Assembly (NCBI GenBank): GCA_003134815.1
Contig: PLCO01000017.1
Coordinates: forward strand, 29,269-93,268
Source of the DNA: Acidobacteriaceae bacterium
Lineage (GTDB): Bacteria; Acidobacteriota; Terriglobia; Terriglobales; Acidobacteriaceae
Direction: 5' to 3'
DNA length: 64,000 nucleotides
The notes beneath the pieces were generated by a model. That model saw only the letters and a program-made list of their open reading frames with translations. It ran no database searches and was not told the DNA's origin. Shown here in pieces: positions 28,405 through 38,160 of this stretch (positions are counted from its first letter, which is position 1; each line of letters opens with the position of its first letter). The translations under genes and the position numbers were made by a program.

Positions 28405-29910
28405 TCAGCGGTCTCTAGCGCTGGCTTCGGTTGCAGGTCCGGCGGCGCCGCTGGCCACAGAATCCGCGGAAATGATCATCTCCGGATCGGGTTCGAGTTC
28501 CACGCCTCGCATCCAAATAATTTGCCCCCCCACTTCGAGAACCGGCCAGAGCATTCGGTCCGATCCCGTAACCCGCAGGCGCTCCAGAACTTCCTTCACC
28601 TTGCGCGGACCGGCTGAGTGGCGTAGCGTGACACGGTCGCCAGCCTTCCAGTTGCGCAGGATAGCCGTTCTCGCGTGCGGGCCGCTGCAATCATTCGGGG
28701 TTGCGTCGGCCGTTGCAGATTGGCGAGCCGCGGACTGGCGAATCCCGATGCGAATCCGGAGCCTGAAGGCGGGCGCTTCGATCTCGCCCGGAATTGCGAC
28801 TGTGTAAGCAAGCGGCGGCGCTTCCGCGCTTTCCCCTTTTGGATTGAGTTCGAACTGGATCGAAAGCCTCAGCTCGCGGGCGGTTTTTTCCGCGCGCAGA
28901 CTGTGGGGCAGCGCGAGCTTTTGGCCTACGCGGCCGTCGAGCGCAAGCGAGCGCACGGCTTCCGTTGCAGCAAAGTCGAGTGAAGCGCCGAATTGACTGG
29001 CCGCGTATCGAATGAGCCGCCGTTGCATCGCCGGAGCGAGAGCAGCCAGCCTGCTTACCTCAATGGCCAGCCCGGAATCTAGCCCACCGCCTGCAGCGCG
29101 GCCGCCTCCGCGAACTGGACGGCCCGGCAGCAGCAACTGCGGGGCCAGCCGGGCCAGCTCCGCCTGCCACCAGGATTCTTCGTCGCGGGCCAAGGCGGCC
29201 ATCTGCGCCATGTGCTGGCGCAGCCGGGGATTCCAGCCCTCGAGCAGCGGCAGCAGCTCGTGGCGGATGCGATTGCGGGTGAAGGTCAAATTGCGATTCG
29301 ACGAGTCCTCGCGCCAATCCTGGCCGAGCTCGCGCAGGTAGGCCTCGATCTCAGCGTGCGTTGCAGCCAGCAGCGGCCGCAGAATCAGGCCCGCGCCCCC
29401 GTTTTCCAGTTTTGAATCTTCAAGTTTTGGACAGATTCCTGCTAAACCTTCCGTCCACGCGCCACGTAGAAACTTTGCCAGCACCGTCTCGGCCTGGTCG
29501 TCGAGCGTGTGCGCGGTGGCGATTGCATCGAGGTTTTCCGAGACGAGGAGTTGCCGGAACCACGCATAGCGCAGCCGCCGCGCGGCTTCTTCAATGGATT
29601 CAGCCGGCTTGCCGGATTTTCGATCGGCATGCGCTTCGGCAGCAGCATCCACACGCGCCTCATGAAATGGCAGGCCGAGTCTCACAGCTAGCTCGCGACA
29701 GAATTCCAGGTCGCCGTCGGCTTCGGCTCCGCGCAATCCGTGGTGCAGGTGGGCGGCGTGAAGCACGAGTCCCAGCTCCCCGCTGCGTGCTGCCAGAATC
29801 CGCACCAGCGCCACCGAATCCGCGCCGCCCGAGAGCGCAACGGCCAGGCGCATCCCAGCCTTGAACAGCGCGAGATCGAGCGAAGGCGTGGATGGCGAAG
29901 TTGCGCGCAC
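28405..29910 (-). CDS. tilS: tRNA(Ile)-lysidine synthetase
   Basis: LAVALSGGADSVALVRIL PP-loop; TAHTLDDQAETVLAKFLRG. Confidence 0.94.
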   Translation of the reverse strand: MRATSPSTPSLDLALFKAGMRLAVALSGGADSVALVRILAARSGELGLVLHAAHLHHGLRGAEADGDLEFCRELAVRLGLPFHEARVDAAAEAHADRKSGKPAESIEEAARRLRYAWFRQLLVSENLDAIATAHTLDDQAETVLAKFLRGAWTEGLAGICPKLEDSKLENGGAGLILRPLLAATHAEIEAYLRELGQDWREDSSNRNLTFTRNRIRHELLPLLEGWNPRLRQHMAQMAALARDEESWWQAELARLAPQLLLPGRPVRGGGRAAGGGLDSGLAIEVSRLAALAPAMQRRLIRYAASQFGASLDFAATEAVRSLALDGRVGQKLALPHSLRAEKTARELRLSIQFELNPKGESAEAPPLAYTVAIPGEIEAPAFRLRIRIGIRQSAARQSATADATPNDCSGPHARTAILRNWKAGDRVTLRHSAGPRKVKEVLERLRVTGSDRMLWPVLEVGGQIIWMRGVELEPDPEMIISADSVASGAAGPATEASARDR

Positions 29911-29950
29911 GAAAGGATGATAGCGCGCCAGCGCCGATCGGCCAGCCTTT

Positions 29951-29995
29951 CAGTTCCTCGATATTCAGTCCCTCGATTTTAAGTCTCTCGATGCG
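29951..29995. repeat. 15-bp tandem repeat x3 (CAGTTCCTCGATATT)
   Basis: cagttcctcgatatt / cagtccctcgatttt / aagtctctcgatgcg, upstream of tilS. Confidence 0.8.
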
Positions 29996-30121
29996 CGGTC
30001 CTGTTTCGAGACCGGTAATAACTTCCTAAGCGCCGGCGACTCTACCACAATCGCGAAATACCTGTGAAAATGCGGCGCATTCAACTCAGACACTGCGAAT
30101 TTGACGATTTTGAGAGCATTT

Positions 30122-30805
30122 ATGCAGAATGTGATAATGCCGATTTCCACTCGCGATCTCTCAATGTTGCCGAGCATTGACAGGCTTGAGAAGATTAGTC
30201 AGTCAATCGCAATGCTTGATGCCATCATTTCGCCCGAATGGGATTATCGCTACTTCTCCTTCAACCCAAAGTGGGACTCAACCAAAAACGAAAGAATGGC
30301 CTCAATGCGAAATGGTTCAGGAGACGAGTATTTCTTGGTCTTTAGTCCGCTGGGTGCGATTCTGAAAGGTTTCGACCATGAGGCTCCGATGAGCCCCTGG
30401 GAACGCGATCCTGTTGCAGTTTGGCCGGGAGTTCTGGAAAGTGTGCCTGCGGCTTTCGCGTCGTTCCTGATTGAGCCAGCATTCAGCATGGGAGACTGCA
30501 CCTTCTGCATCTGGCGGGAACATAATGACGCGCATTGGCAGCGCGGTGCAGTCGCATTTCCAGAGTGTGATTCAGGCGATCCTGACGGATCAGAGGGGCT
30601 GCTTTGGATGTTCGACGGAAAACCAGAGACTTACATGGAATTCGCTTCGGAATACTACGAGAAGGCTCTGAACGTAGACCTGGTTCGACAGATTTACGCA
30701 CACGATGATCTAACGCCGCTGCTACTCGCGGAATTGAACCCGAAGGCGAGTTGGGAACGGTCTGCGCAGGATGCAGCTGAAATCCAGTATCCGATTCACA
30801 TATGA
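30122..30805 (+). CDS. Hypothetical protein
   Basis: Long ORF with globular composition (YRYFSFNPKWDS...GDEYFLVFSPLGAILKGFDHEAPMSPW). Confidence 0.6.
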   Translation: MQNVIMPISTRDLSMLPSIDRLEKISQSIAMLDAIISPEWDYRYFSFNPKWDSTKNERMASMRNGSGDEYFLVFSPLGAILKGFDHEAPMSPWERDPVAVWPGVLESVPAAFASFLIEPAFSMGDCTFCIWREHNDAHWQRGAVAFPECDSGDPDGSEGLLWMFDGKPETYMEFASEYYEKALNVDLVRQIYAHDDLTPLLLAELNPKASWERSAQDAAEIQYPIHI

Positions 30806-30940
30806 TTTAGCAGCCTCAGCGTTCACGTCAAGCTGTTCCGGTCGGCTCGTCGCTAATCCGGAAGTCACTTTTTCTATAGCATCGGTCTGACCAACGGCCG
30901 AGCGAAACGAATTCGGGCGCGCCTTTTATACTGGCTCGAT

Positions 30941-31402
30941 ATGGAAATCCGCACGGCTGAAAAAACCGATGCCGCTCTCATCTCAGCGCATCGCCGGGCA
31001 ATGTTTGCTGAGATCCAAACGCTCGATGAATCCCTTCTCAATGCGCTGGAGCGCCGATCCGTCGCATGGACAGAGCGGATGATCCGCGAAGGCAAATACT
31101 ACGGATGGATCGCGACCGACGCGGGCCGTCCCGTGGCATCGGCGGGCCTTTTGATTCTCGACTGGCCGCCACATCCATTCGACCCGGAGGGCGAGCTGCG
31201 CGGCTATCTGCTCAATGTGTACGTCGAAATGGAATACCGAAAGCGGGGTCTGGCGCACGAGCTCGTTGAGCGCTGCATGGCTGAAGCGCGCCGGCGCGGA
31301 ATCCGCGTGGTCACGCTGCATAGCTCGCAAGCGGGACGGTCGATCTACGAGCGCCTCGGTTTTCACGCGACGAACGAGATGATGCACACGGAGCCGGCCT
31401 AA
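30941..31402 (+). CDS. GNAT family N-acetyltransferase
   Basis: YLLNVYVEMEYRKRGLAHELVERCMAEARRRGIRVVTLHSSQAGRSIYERLGF. Confidence 0.9.
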   Translation: MEIRTAEKTDAALISAHRRAMFAEIQTLDESLLNALERRSVAWTERMIREGKYYGWIATDAGRPVASAGLLILDWPPHPFDPEGELRGYLLNVYVEMEYRKRGLAHELVERCMAEARRRGIRVVTLHSSQAGRSIYERLGFHATNEMMHTEPA

Positions 31403-31438
31403 GGCTGAAACCTTGCGCGGTGCTATACTCCACCAGTT

Positions 31439-32140
31439 ATGCAGGTGTTTGTCATTCTTCCGGCTGCGGGGTTGGGCACCCGGATGGCCGGCCCACAGCC
31501 CAAACAGTTTGTCGCGCTGGGCGGCGTTCCCATTCTCGTTCACTCATTGCGCGCCTTTGCCGCGGCGCCACGCGTGACGGCGATCTACGTGGCCGTGCGC
31601 AAGCCCGAGATGGAGCGCGCCGAAGCGCAGGTGGCGGAGTACGGATTTACCGGGCGCGTTCACGTCGTGGAAGGCGGCGAAAGGCGCCAGGAATCGGTGG
31701 CCAACGCGCTTGCCGCTCTGCCTGCCCTGCCGGACGATATTGTCCTGGTGCACGACGCCGTGCGGCCTCTGATCGATGCAGCCACCATTGAGCGCACCAT
31801 CGATGCGGTAGCCGAGTTCGGCGCGGCCATTGTGGGCATGCCCGCAACGGACACCATCAAGCAAGTGGAGCGGACCGCGCACGGAGCTCTGGTGACGGCA
31901 ACCATCCCGCGCGAATTTGTAGTGCAGGCGCAGACGCCGCAGGGGTTCCGTTTTGGGCTGCTGCAACGCGCCTTTGCTGAGGCCACTGCCGACGGCTTTG
32001 TGGGCACCGACGAGGCTTCGCTGGCCGAGCGCGCCGGATTTCCTGTAGCCGTGGTGCCCGGTTCTCAGGTTAATCTGAAGATTACGCAGCCGGGCGACCT
32101 GGAACTAGCCGAGTTCTATCTGCGGCAGCGAACGCATTAG
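31439..32140 (+). CDS. ispD: 2-C-methyl-D-erythritol 4-phosphate cytidylyltransferase
   Basis: VILPAAGLGTRMAGPQPKQFVALGGVPIL, VLVHDAVRPLID, QAQTPQGFRFGLL. Confidence 0.96.
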   Translation: MQVFVILPAAGLGTRMAGPQPKQFVALGGVPILVHSLRAFAAAPRVTAIYVAVRKPEMERAEAQVAEYGFTGRVHVVEGGERRQESVANALAALPALPDDIVLVHDAVRPLIDAATIERTIDAVAEFGAAIVGMPATDTIKQVERTAHGALVTATIPREFVVQAQTPQGFRFGLLQRAFAEATADGFVGTDEASLAERAGFPVAVVPGSQVNLKITQPGDLELAEFYLRQRTH

Positions 32141-32239
32141 TTTTGACAGACCCTAAAGAAGCCCCGATCGAAACGCCGAATCGCGGCCACCGCATCGAAA
32201 AAAACATCAGAGAGCCACGCGCTTGAGGCAGGCACGTTA

Positions 32240-32860
32240 ATGATGGACACACGCATCGGATTTGGCTATGACTCGCACGAATTCAAGCCCGGTGTGCCCC
32301 TGCGTCTGGGCGGCATGACGCTCGACCATCCCGAAGGCCTGGCCGGACACTCCGACGGCGACGTGCTGCTCCACGCCATCACCGATGCGCTGCTGGGCGC
32401 AGTGGCCGCGGGCGACATTGGCAGCTTTTTCCCGCCCGGCGATCCGCGCTGGAAAGACGCCGACTCCGCCATCTTTCTCAACCTGGCGCTGGAAGAGCTT
32501 CAGCACGCGGGCTACGGCATCGTCAACATCGACACGACGCTGATTCTGGCCGCGCCCAAGATCGCCCCCATTGCAGCCGAAATGAGCTCACGGGTCGCTG
32601 ACCTGCTGGGCGTATCCATCGATCAGGTGAGCATCAAGGCCAAAACGCCCGAGGGACTGAATCTCGATCACGTGGCCCAGTGCCACGCCGTTGCGCTTGT
32701 TGAGCGCGTGCAGGAGCCGGAAGAGTTGATGAGCATGAGCGAAGTGGTCGAGAGCCAGCGCCAACTCGAGGACGTGGTGGAAGACTTGCTCACCTCAGTC
32801 CACGGCGTGCCTAAGAAGCGGACCATCGTGCCGGTCTACGACACCGAAGACATCACGTAA
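32240..32860 (+). CDS. ispF: 2-C-methyl-D-erythritol 2,4-cyclodiphosphate synthase with C-terminal extension
   Basis: TRIGFGYDSHEFKPG, GLAGHSDGDVLLHAITDALLGA, DIGSFFPPGDPRWKDADS; extra ~45-50 aa after AQCHAVALVE. Confidence 0.95.
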   Translation: MMDTRIGFGYDSHEFKPGVPLRLGGMTLDHPEGLAGHSDGDVLLHAITDALLGAVAAGDIGSFFPPGDPRWKDADSAIFLNLALEELQHAGYGIVNIDTTLILAAPKIAPIAAEMSSRVADLLGVSIDQVSIKAKTPEGLNLDHVAQCHAVALVERVQEPEELMSMSEVVESQRQLEDVVEDLLTSVHGVPKKRTIVPVYDTEDIT

Positions 32861-32888
32861 GCAGTCTGTGCGGAAAGATCGCGCGCAG

Positions 32889-33260
32889 CTACAAATGCGG
32901 GACCTGGTAGCGCAGAATCTGATCGTCGACAGTAACCAGGGTCAGACCCTCAAGATTGGCCTGAGCGATCAGCATGCGATCGAATGGGTCCTGGTGAATC
33001 TGCTCGAGTGAGCCGGCCCATTCAGCATGGGCTACGGAGATTGGTAACGCTTGAAAACCGTGTGTCTCAATCGCCCCTGTAACGGACCCTCGAAAGATCA
33101 GCTTGCCTGAAGCCCGCTTGATGGCAATCTCCCACACCGAAACTGCACTTACAAAGATCTGGTTTTGAGCAGAGGCAATGGCTTCACGCATGCGATCCGG
33201 CAAGTGAGAGTCCCTTGCATCCCACCAGACAAACGCGTGCGTGTCGAGCAATAATCTCAA
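32889..33260 (-). CDS. Type II toxin-antitoxin PIN-domain toxin (VapC-like)
   Basis: MRLLLDTHAFVWWDARDSHLP...ISVAHAEWAGSLEQIHQDPFDRMLIAQANLEGLTLVTVDDQIL. Confidence 0.9.
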   Translation of the reverse strand: MRLLLDTHAFVWWDARDSHLPDRMREAIASAQNQIFVSAVSVWEIAIKRASGKLIFRGSVTGAIETHGFQALPISVAHAEWAGSLEQIHQDPFDRMLIAQANLEGLTLVTVDDQILRYQVPHL

Positions 33261-33263
33261 CTG

Positions 33264-33554
33264 TCACATGCCCCATTCTTTCAATTCTTCCTCTGAAAGG
33301 GGCGCGTCCCAATCCGGGGCCATGTACGTGATCCCTAACAAGTTCCGGCCCCAGAGTCGCTTTCGACCAGGCTTTTGTTTGCCTTCCATGTTCACCAACC
33401 GCGCCATCGGTTTGCCGGCCTTCGCGATCACGATCTCTTCGCCCTTGGCGGCCCGCTCCACAAGGCTGGAAAGCTGCGTCTTCGCCTCGTAAAGATTCAC
33501 TTGGAGATGCTTTGCGGACCTCTTCGCCTGCTTTGAGATTGTGTTAGCGGCCAC
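33264..33554 (-). CDS. Phd/YefM-family antitoxin
   Basis: VNLYEAKTQLSSLVERAAKGEEIVIAKAGKPMARLV; just upstream of the PIN toxin. Confidence 0.88.
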   Translation of the reverse strand: MAANTISKQAKRSAKHLQVNLYEAKTQLSSLVERAAKGEEIVIAKAGKPMARLVNMEGKQKPGRKRLWGRNLLGITYMAPDWDAPLSEEELKEWGM

Positions 33555-33754
33555 AATGAGACTCCTTCCATTTCATTTTGAGGCCAAAGCGCGAGTTGGT
33601 CAAGTTGGTCAAGTTCATCGTGGTTCAAGTTGCCGCCCTATCGGAATAGAAGGCCGGCCCAGAGCGGAAGTCCTGGTCCCACCGATTTTTGTTGAAGATT
33701 CATGCATTTAGCGGTACCTTGGCAGCGATTCCAATTCCGCTTTGGAGCGTTGCT

Positions 33755-34072
33755 ATGTTCAATCTCGCGTTCTTCCTGCAACAGGGACTTAACCCGGACC
33801 AGATTTCACACATCGTCGTGGCCGCGATGGCAATCCTGCCGATCATCATCCTGGTGTGTCTCGCCATCGTCATTATTCCCTTCTGGTTCATCAGCAAAAA
33901 AGCCGGCCTCTCGCCATGGCTTTCGCTCCTGGTTCTCGTTCCCTGTGTGGGGACTCTGATTCTGCTGTATGTGCTTGCGTTTGCCGAGTGGAAGGTTGTG
34001 CCGGCGCCGCAGCTCGGGTATCCCCCGCCGTATCCGCCGCCGCCAATGCCGCCGCAACTGCCCCCGCAGTAG
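33755..34072 (+). CDS. Small Pro-rich-tailed membrane protein
   Basis: Two hydrophobic helices then PPYPPPPMPPQLPPQ; start MFNLAFFLQQ. Confidence 0.55.
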   Translation: MFNLAFFLQQGLNPDQISHIVVAAMAILPIIILVCLAIVIIPFWFISKKAGLSPWLSLLVLVPCVGTLILLYVLAFAEWKVVPAPQLGYPPPYPPPPMPPQLPPQ

Positions 34073-34139
34073 TGAGACGCTGAACGCGGCCCGGCAGGGA
34101 GCCTTGCGATAGCATCGTGAAGGTAAACGAAACCATACG

Positions 34140-35630
34140 ATGCCTGATCCCAACTCCTCCGGCGCCCCCACTCCGCGCGTTCGCTTTGCGCCGTCGCCCA
34201 CCGGCTTTTTGCATGTGGGCAGCGCGCGGACCTTTATCTTCAATTGGCTCTACGCGCGCCACAACCATGGGACGATGGTGCTGCGGCTCGACGACACCGA
34301 CGTTGAGCGCAACACCGACGCCAGCGTGCAGTCGATCTTCGAGGGGCTGCGCTGGCTGGGTCTCGACTGGGACGAAGAGTATAAGCAATCCGAGCGTCTT
34401 GACTTGCATCGCCAGGCAGCCGAGGCGATATTCGCGAAAGGCCTAGCCTATCGCGATTTCACGCCTGCGCACGCGGCCCCCACACATTCGGAAGTTGACG
34501 ATCACTCCTCCTCGCAGGGCGCATGGCTCTCGAATCCCGGAATGCGCGAATTGTCTCGCGAAGAAAGCGACCGCCGCGCCGCTGCGGGTGAGCCGTTCGC
34601 GCTGCGTTATCGCGTGCCGCGCGGCGAGGGCAGAATTCTGCAATTCGTCGATGGCGTTTATGGCGCGCAGAGCAAGCCGGCCGACGAGGTGGAAGACTTC
34701 GCGCTGCTGCGGTCAGATGGCATGCCAACCTATCACCTCGCGTCGTGCGTTGACGACGCCGATCTACGCATCAGCAACATCATCCGCGGTCAGGACCACC
34801 TGACAAATACCTTCAAGCACCTGCTCATTTTCGAGGGGCTCGGCGCCCAGCCGCCGCATTTCGCGCATCTGCCGCTGCTCGTCGCTCCCGATGGCGCCAA
34901 ACTTTCCAAGCGCAAGCACGGCCCCGTCGTCAGCGTTACCACCTATCGCGATGCCGGCTTTTTGCCGCAGGCCTTCGTCAACTTTCTCTGCCTGCTCGGC
35001 TGGTCGCCCAAAAACGACCGCGAATTCTTGACCCTTGACGAGATTCGTGACCTGTTCACTCTTGAAGGCGTCAACCGCGCCAACGCCGTTATTAATTTCA
35101 CCGACGAAGACCCTTTTGATGCGAAGGCTGTCTGGCTCAACGCCGAGCACATCCGCGCCCTGCCGGTCGAGGAGCTCAGCCGCGACCTACAGCCATTCTT
35201 CGAGCAGGCAGGCTTCAACGCGTCGCCCGAAAAAATTCTCGCCGTCACGCCGCTCATCCGCGAGCGCATCAAGCTGCTGCGCGATGCAGTCGCAGCTGCC
35301 GACTTTTTCTTTCTCGACAAACTTGCGCCCTACGACCCGGCAGAACTGATTCCCCAAAAGGGCGACGCCGCGCTCGCAAGGCGCGTTTTGCAAACCGCCC
35401 TCGAAGTTTTGCCGGCGACCGCCTTCGACCACGATTCGCTCGACAAAGCTTTGCGCGATGCCGCCGCTTCGCTTGGCCTCAAGGCTGGTCCAATGTTCCA
35501 GCCCATTCGGGTCGCAGTTTGCGGACGCAAAAACGCGCCGCCGCTTTTTGAAACCATGGTCGTTCTGGGCCGCGAGGTGTGTCTTGAGCGCATCCGCCAG
35601 GCCGAACAGAACCTTCAATCGTTCGCTTGA
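34140..35630 (+). CDS. gltX: Glutamate--tRNA ligase
   Basis: [39 protein letters not shown]. Confidence 0.97.
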   Translation: MPDPNSSGAPTPRVRFAPSPTGFLHVGSARTFIFNWLYARHNHGTMVLRLDDTDVERNTDASVQSIFEGLRWLGLDWDEEYKQSERLDLHRQAAEAIFAKGLAYRDFTPAHAAPTHSEVDDHSSSQGAWLSNPGMRELSREESDRRAAAGEPFALRYRVPRGEGRILQFVDGVYGAQSKPADEVEDFALLRSDGMPTYHLASCVDDADLRISNIIRGQDHLTNTFKHLLIFEGLGAQPPHFAHLPLLVAPDGAKLSKRKHGPVVSVTTYRDAGFLPQAFVNFLCLLGWSPKNDREFLTLDEIRDLFTLEGVNRANAVINFTDEDPFDAKAVWLNAEHIRALPVEELSRDLQPFFEQAGFNASPEKILAVTPLIRERIKLLRDAVAAADFFFLDKLAPYDPAELIPQKGDAALARRVLQTALEVLPATAFDHDSLDKALRDAAASLGLKAGPMFQPIRVAVCGRKNAPPLFETMVVLGREVCLERIRQAEQNLQSFA

Positions 35631-35666
35631 GCAGAGCCTCTGCGGGTGAAACAATAGGGAATTGGC

Positions 35667-36356
35667 ATGAATGATTTGAATGCTTTTGAAGAGAAGCAGC
35701 GCTATCGCTGGGGCGGGATTGCGGCGCTGCTTTTGGTGATCGGCTACGTGGCGACTATCCCGCTCTTCGCATGGGTGGGCGCGCCGCCGGTGACTGGCGA
35801 GGCCTGGTTCCGCTACGTGCCAGGTAAAACAACGGCGTGGTGGGTGATTCTCTGGCTTATGGTGGTCACCGATCTGCTTTATTTGCCGGTCTCATGGGCG
35901 CTATGGACCGCCTTGCGCAAGGCAGGAAGAAATCTGATGCTGGCGTCCGTAGCTTGCCTGCATCTGTTTGTGGTTCTCGATCTGGCAGTCACCTGGACGC
36001 ATCACGCTGCTCTACTGGCGCTCTTCCAAAACTACTCCCACGCCGCCGACGAGGCGCATCGGCTCGCCTATCTGGCTGCGGCCGAATATGCCTCCTCGAT
36101 TTATGCGACGCCACTGCTGACCTTTTACATCATCGCGATTCCATCTCTAGGCGTTCTGTTGGCGAGCATCGTGATGATTAAGGCACGGTTCGGGAAGGCC
36201 AGCGCCTGGGCCGGAGTGATTGCGGGGGTGTTCGGGCTGCTGTCGTTGACGGGCTTCTTTCCGCTGGTGATGGCGAACGCGTTGGGAGTGACGCTCTGGT
36301 TCTTCCTCGTCGGGGCGCGACTGCTGCGTTTAGGCAAAGCGATTGCCGCAGATTAA
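35667..36356 (+). CDS. Hypothetical multi-TM membrane protein
   Basis: Six or so hydrophobic segments. Confidence 0.65.
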   Translation: MNDLNAFEEKQRYRWGGIAALLLVIGYVATIPLFAWVGAPPVTGEAWFRYVPGKTTAWWVILWLMVVTDLLYLPVSWALWTALRKAGRNLMLASVACLHLFVVLDLAVTWTHHAALLALFQNYSHAADEAHRLAYLAAAEYASSIYATPLLTFYIIAIPSLGVLLASIVMIKARFGKASAWAGVIAGVFGLLSLTGFFPLVMANALGVTLWFFLVGARLLRLGKAIAAD

Positions 36357-36381
36357 CGCTTGAAACTTAGGATTGGCAGGA

Positions 36382-38121
36382 ATGACTGACTCACATACGG
36401 AAATCCAGGACGAACGTACTCACTCCAACTTCCTGCGCGATCAGATCGCCGAGGATGTGCGCACCAAGAAGTACGGCGACGCTCAAGTGCAAACGCGTTT
36501 TCCGCCCGAGCCCAACGGCTACCTCCACATTGGCCACGCCAAGGCCATTTTTCTTGACTTCGGTCTCGCCGATGAGTTCGGCGGCAAAACCAACCTCCGT
36601 TTTGACGACACCAATCCCGAGAAGGAAGAAACGGAGTACGTCGAGTCCATCAAGACGGATGTGCGCTGGCTAGGCTTCGATTGGGACCGACTCTGCTATG
36701 CCTCCGACTACTTCGGGCAGCTTTACGAGTGGGCGTTGCAGCTCGTTAAGGCCGGCAAGGCATACGTCGACGACCTCAGCGCCGATGAGATCCGCCGGCA
36801 CCGAGGGACGCTGACTGAACCGGGGACGGACAGCCCCTACCGAAATCGATCAGCCGAAGAAAATCTCGACCTGTTTCAACGAATGAAGTCCGGTGAGTTC
36901 GCCGACGGCAGCCGCGTGCTACGCGCGAAGATCGACATGGCGTCGCCCAACCTGAACATGCGCGATCCGGTGATGTACCGCATCCTCCACGCCACGCATC
37001 ACCGCACCGGCGATGAGTGGTGCATTTACCCCATGTACGACTACGCGCATGGCCAGTCCGATTCGATCGAGCGCGTAACGCACTCCATGTGCACGCTCGA
37101 GTTCACCGACCACCAGCCGCTCTATAAGTGGTTTATTGCCCAGCTCGGTATCTTCCCCTCGCAGCAAATTGAATTCGATCGTCTCAACCTGACTTACACG
37201 CTGCTCTCGAAACGCAAACTACTACAGCTTGTGCAGGAGAATCGCGTCAATGCCTGGGACGATCCGCGCATGCCCACGCTCTCCGGGATGCGCCGCCGTG
37301 GCTTCTCGCCCGGTGCTATCCGCTCGTTCGTCATTTCCGCCGGCGTGTCGCGCACCAACGGCATGGTCGAGATCGAGATGCTTGAGCACTTCCAGCGCGA
37401 CGACCTGAACCACCGCGCCCGCCGCGCCATGGCCGTGCTGCATCCGCTCAAGCTGGTCATCGACAACTATCCCGAGGGCCCCGAAGGGCAAAAGGAAGAT
37501 TTCGTCGAGTTCGTCGAAGTGGCCAACAATCCCGAAGATCCGTCGGCTGGGACGCGCCAGGTGCCGTTCTCGCGCGAGCTTTTTATTGAGCACGACGATT
37601 TCCGCGAGGTTCCGCCGCCGAAGTATTATCGGCTGTCTCCCGGAAAAGAGGTGCGCCTGCGCAACGCGTACTTCGTCACCGCGCAAAGGGTAGTCAAAGA
37701 CGCGCAAGGCAACCCCGTCGAGGTGCACTGCACCTATGATCCGGCGAGCCGCGGCGGCAACTCGCCCGACGGCCGAAAGGTCAAGTCCACCATGCACTGG
37801 GTTTCGGCCGCGCACGCCATCTCCGCCGAAATCCGCCTCTACGACAAGCTCTTCACCAAGCCCGATCCCGGCGACGTAGAAGAAGGCCAGGACGTCCTCG
37901 ACAATCTCAATCCAAACTCGCTCGAAATTCTTACCGGCGCAATGCTTGAGCCGTCGCTCGCGAACGCGAAGCTCGAAGACCGCTTTCAGTTCGAGCGCGT
38001 CGGCTACTTCTGTCTCGATCCCGACTCGGCCCCCGATTCAGTTGAGGGCAAGCTGGTCTTCAACCGCACGCTGCCGCTGAAAGACACTTGGGCCAAGATT
38101 GAAAAGAAGGCGGGAGCATAG
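36382..38121 (+). CDS. glnS: Glutamine--tRNA ligase
   Basis: [44 protein letters not shown]. Confidence 0.97.
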   Translation: MTDSHTEIQDERTHSNFLRDQIAEDVRTKKYGDAQVQTRFPPEPNGYLHIGHAKAIFLDFGLADEFGGKTNLRFDDTNPEKEETEYVESIKTDVRWLGFDWDRLCYASDYFGQLYEWALQLVKAGKAYVDDLSADEIRRHRGTLTEPGTDSPYRNRSAEENLDLFQRMKSGEFADGSRVLRAKIDMASPNLNMRDPVMYRILHATHHRTGDEWCIYPMYDYAHGQSDSIERVTHSMCTLEFTDHQPLYKWFIAQLGIFPSQQIEFDRLNLTYTLLSKRKLLQLVQENRVNAWDDPRMPTLSGMRRRGFSPGAIRSFVISAGVSRTNGMVEIEMLEHFQRDDLNHRARRAMAVLHPLKLVIDNYPEGPEGQKEDFVEFVEVANNPEDPSAGTRQVPFSRELFIEHDDFREVPPPKYYRLSPGKEVRLRNAYFVTAQRVVKDAQGNPVEVHCTYDPASRGGNSPDGRKVKSTMHWVSAAHAISAEIRLYDKLFTKPDPGDVEEGQDVLDNLNPNSLEILTGAMLEPSLANAKLEDRFQFERVGYFCLDPDSAPDSVEGKLVFNRTLPLKDTWAKIEKKAGA

Positions 38122-38160
38122 AGCCTGCTCACTGGCGAACAACTGCTCTCGTGCCGTAGA

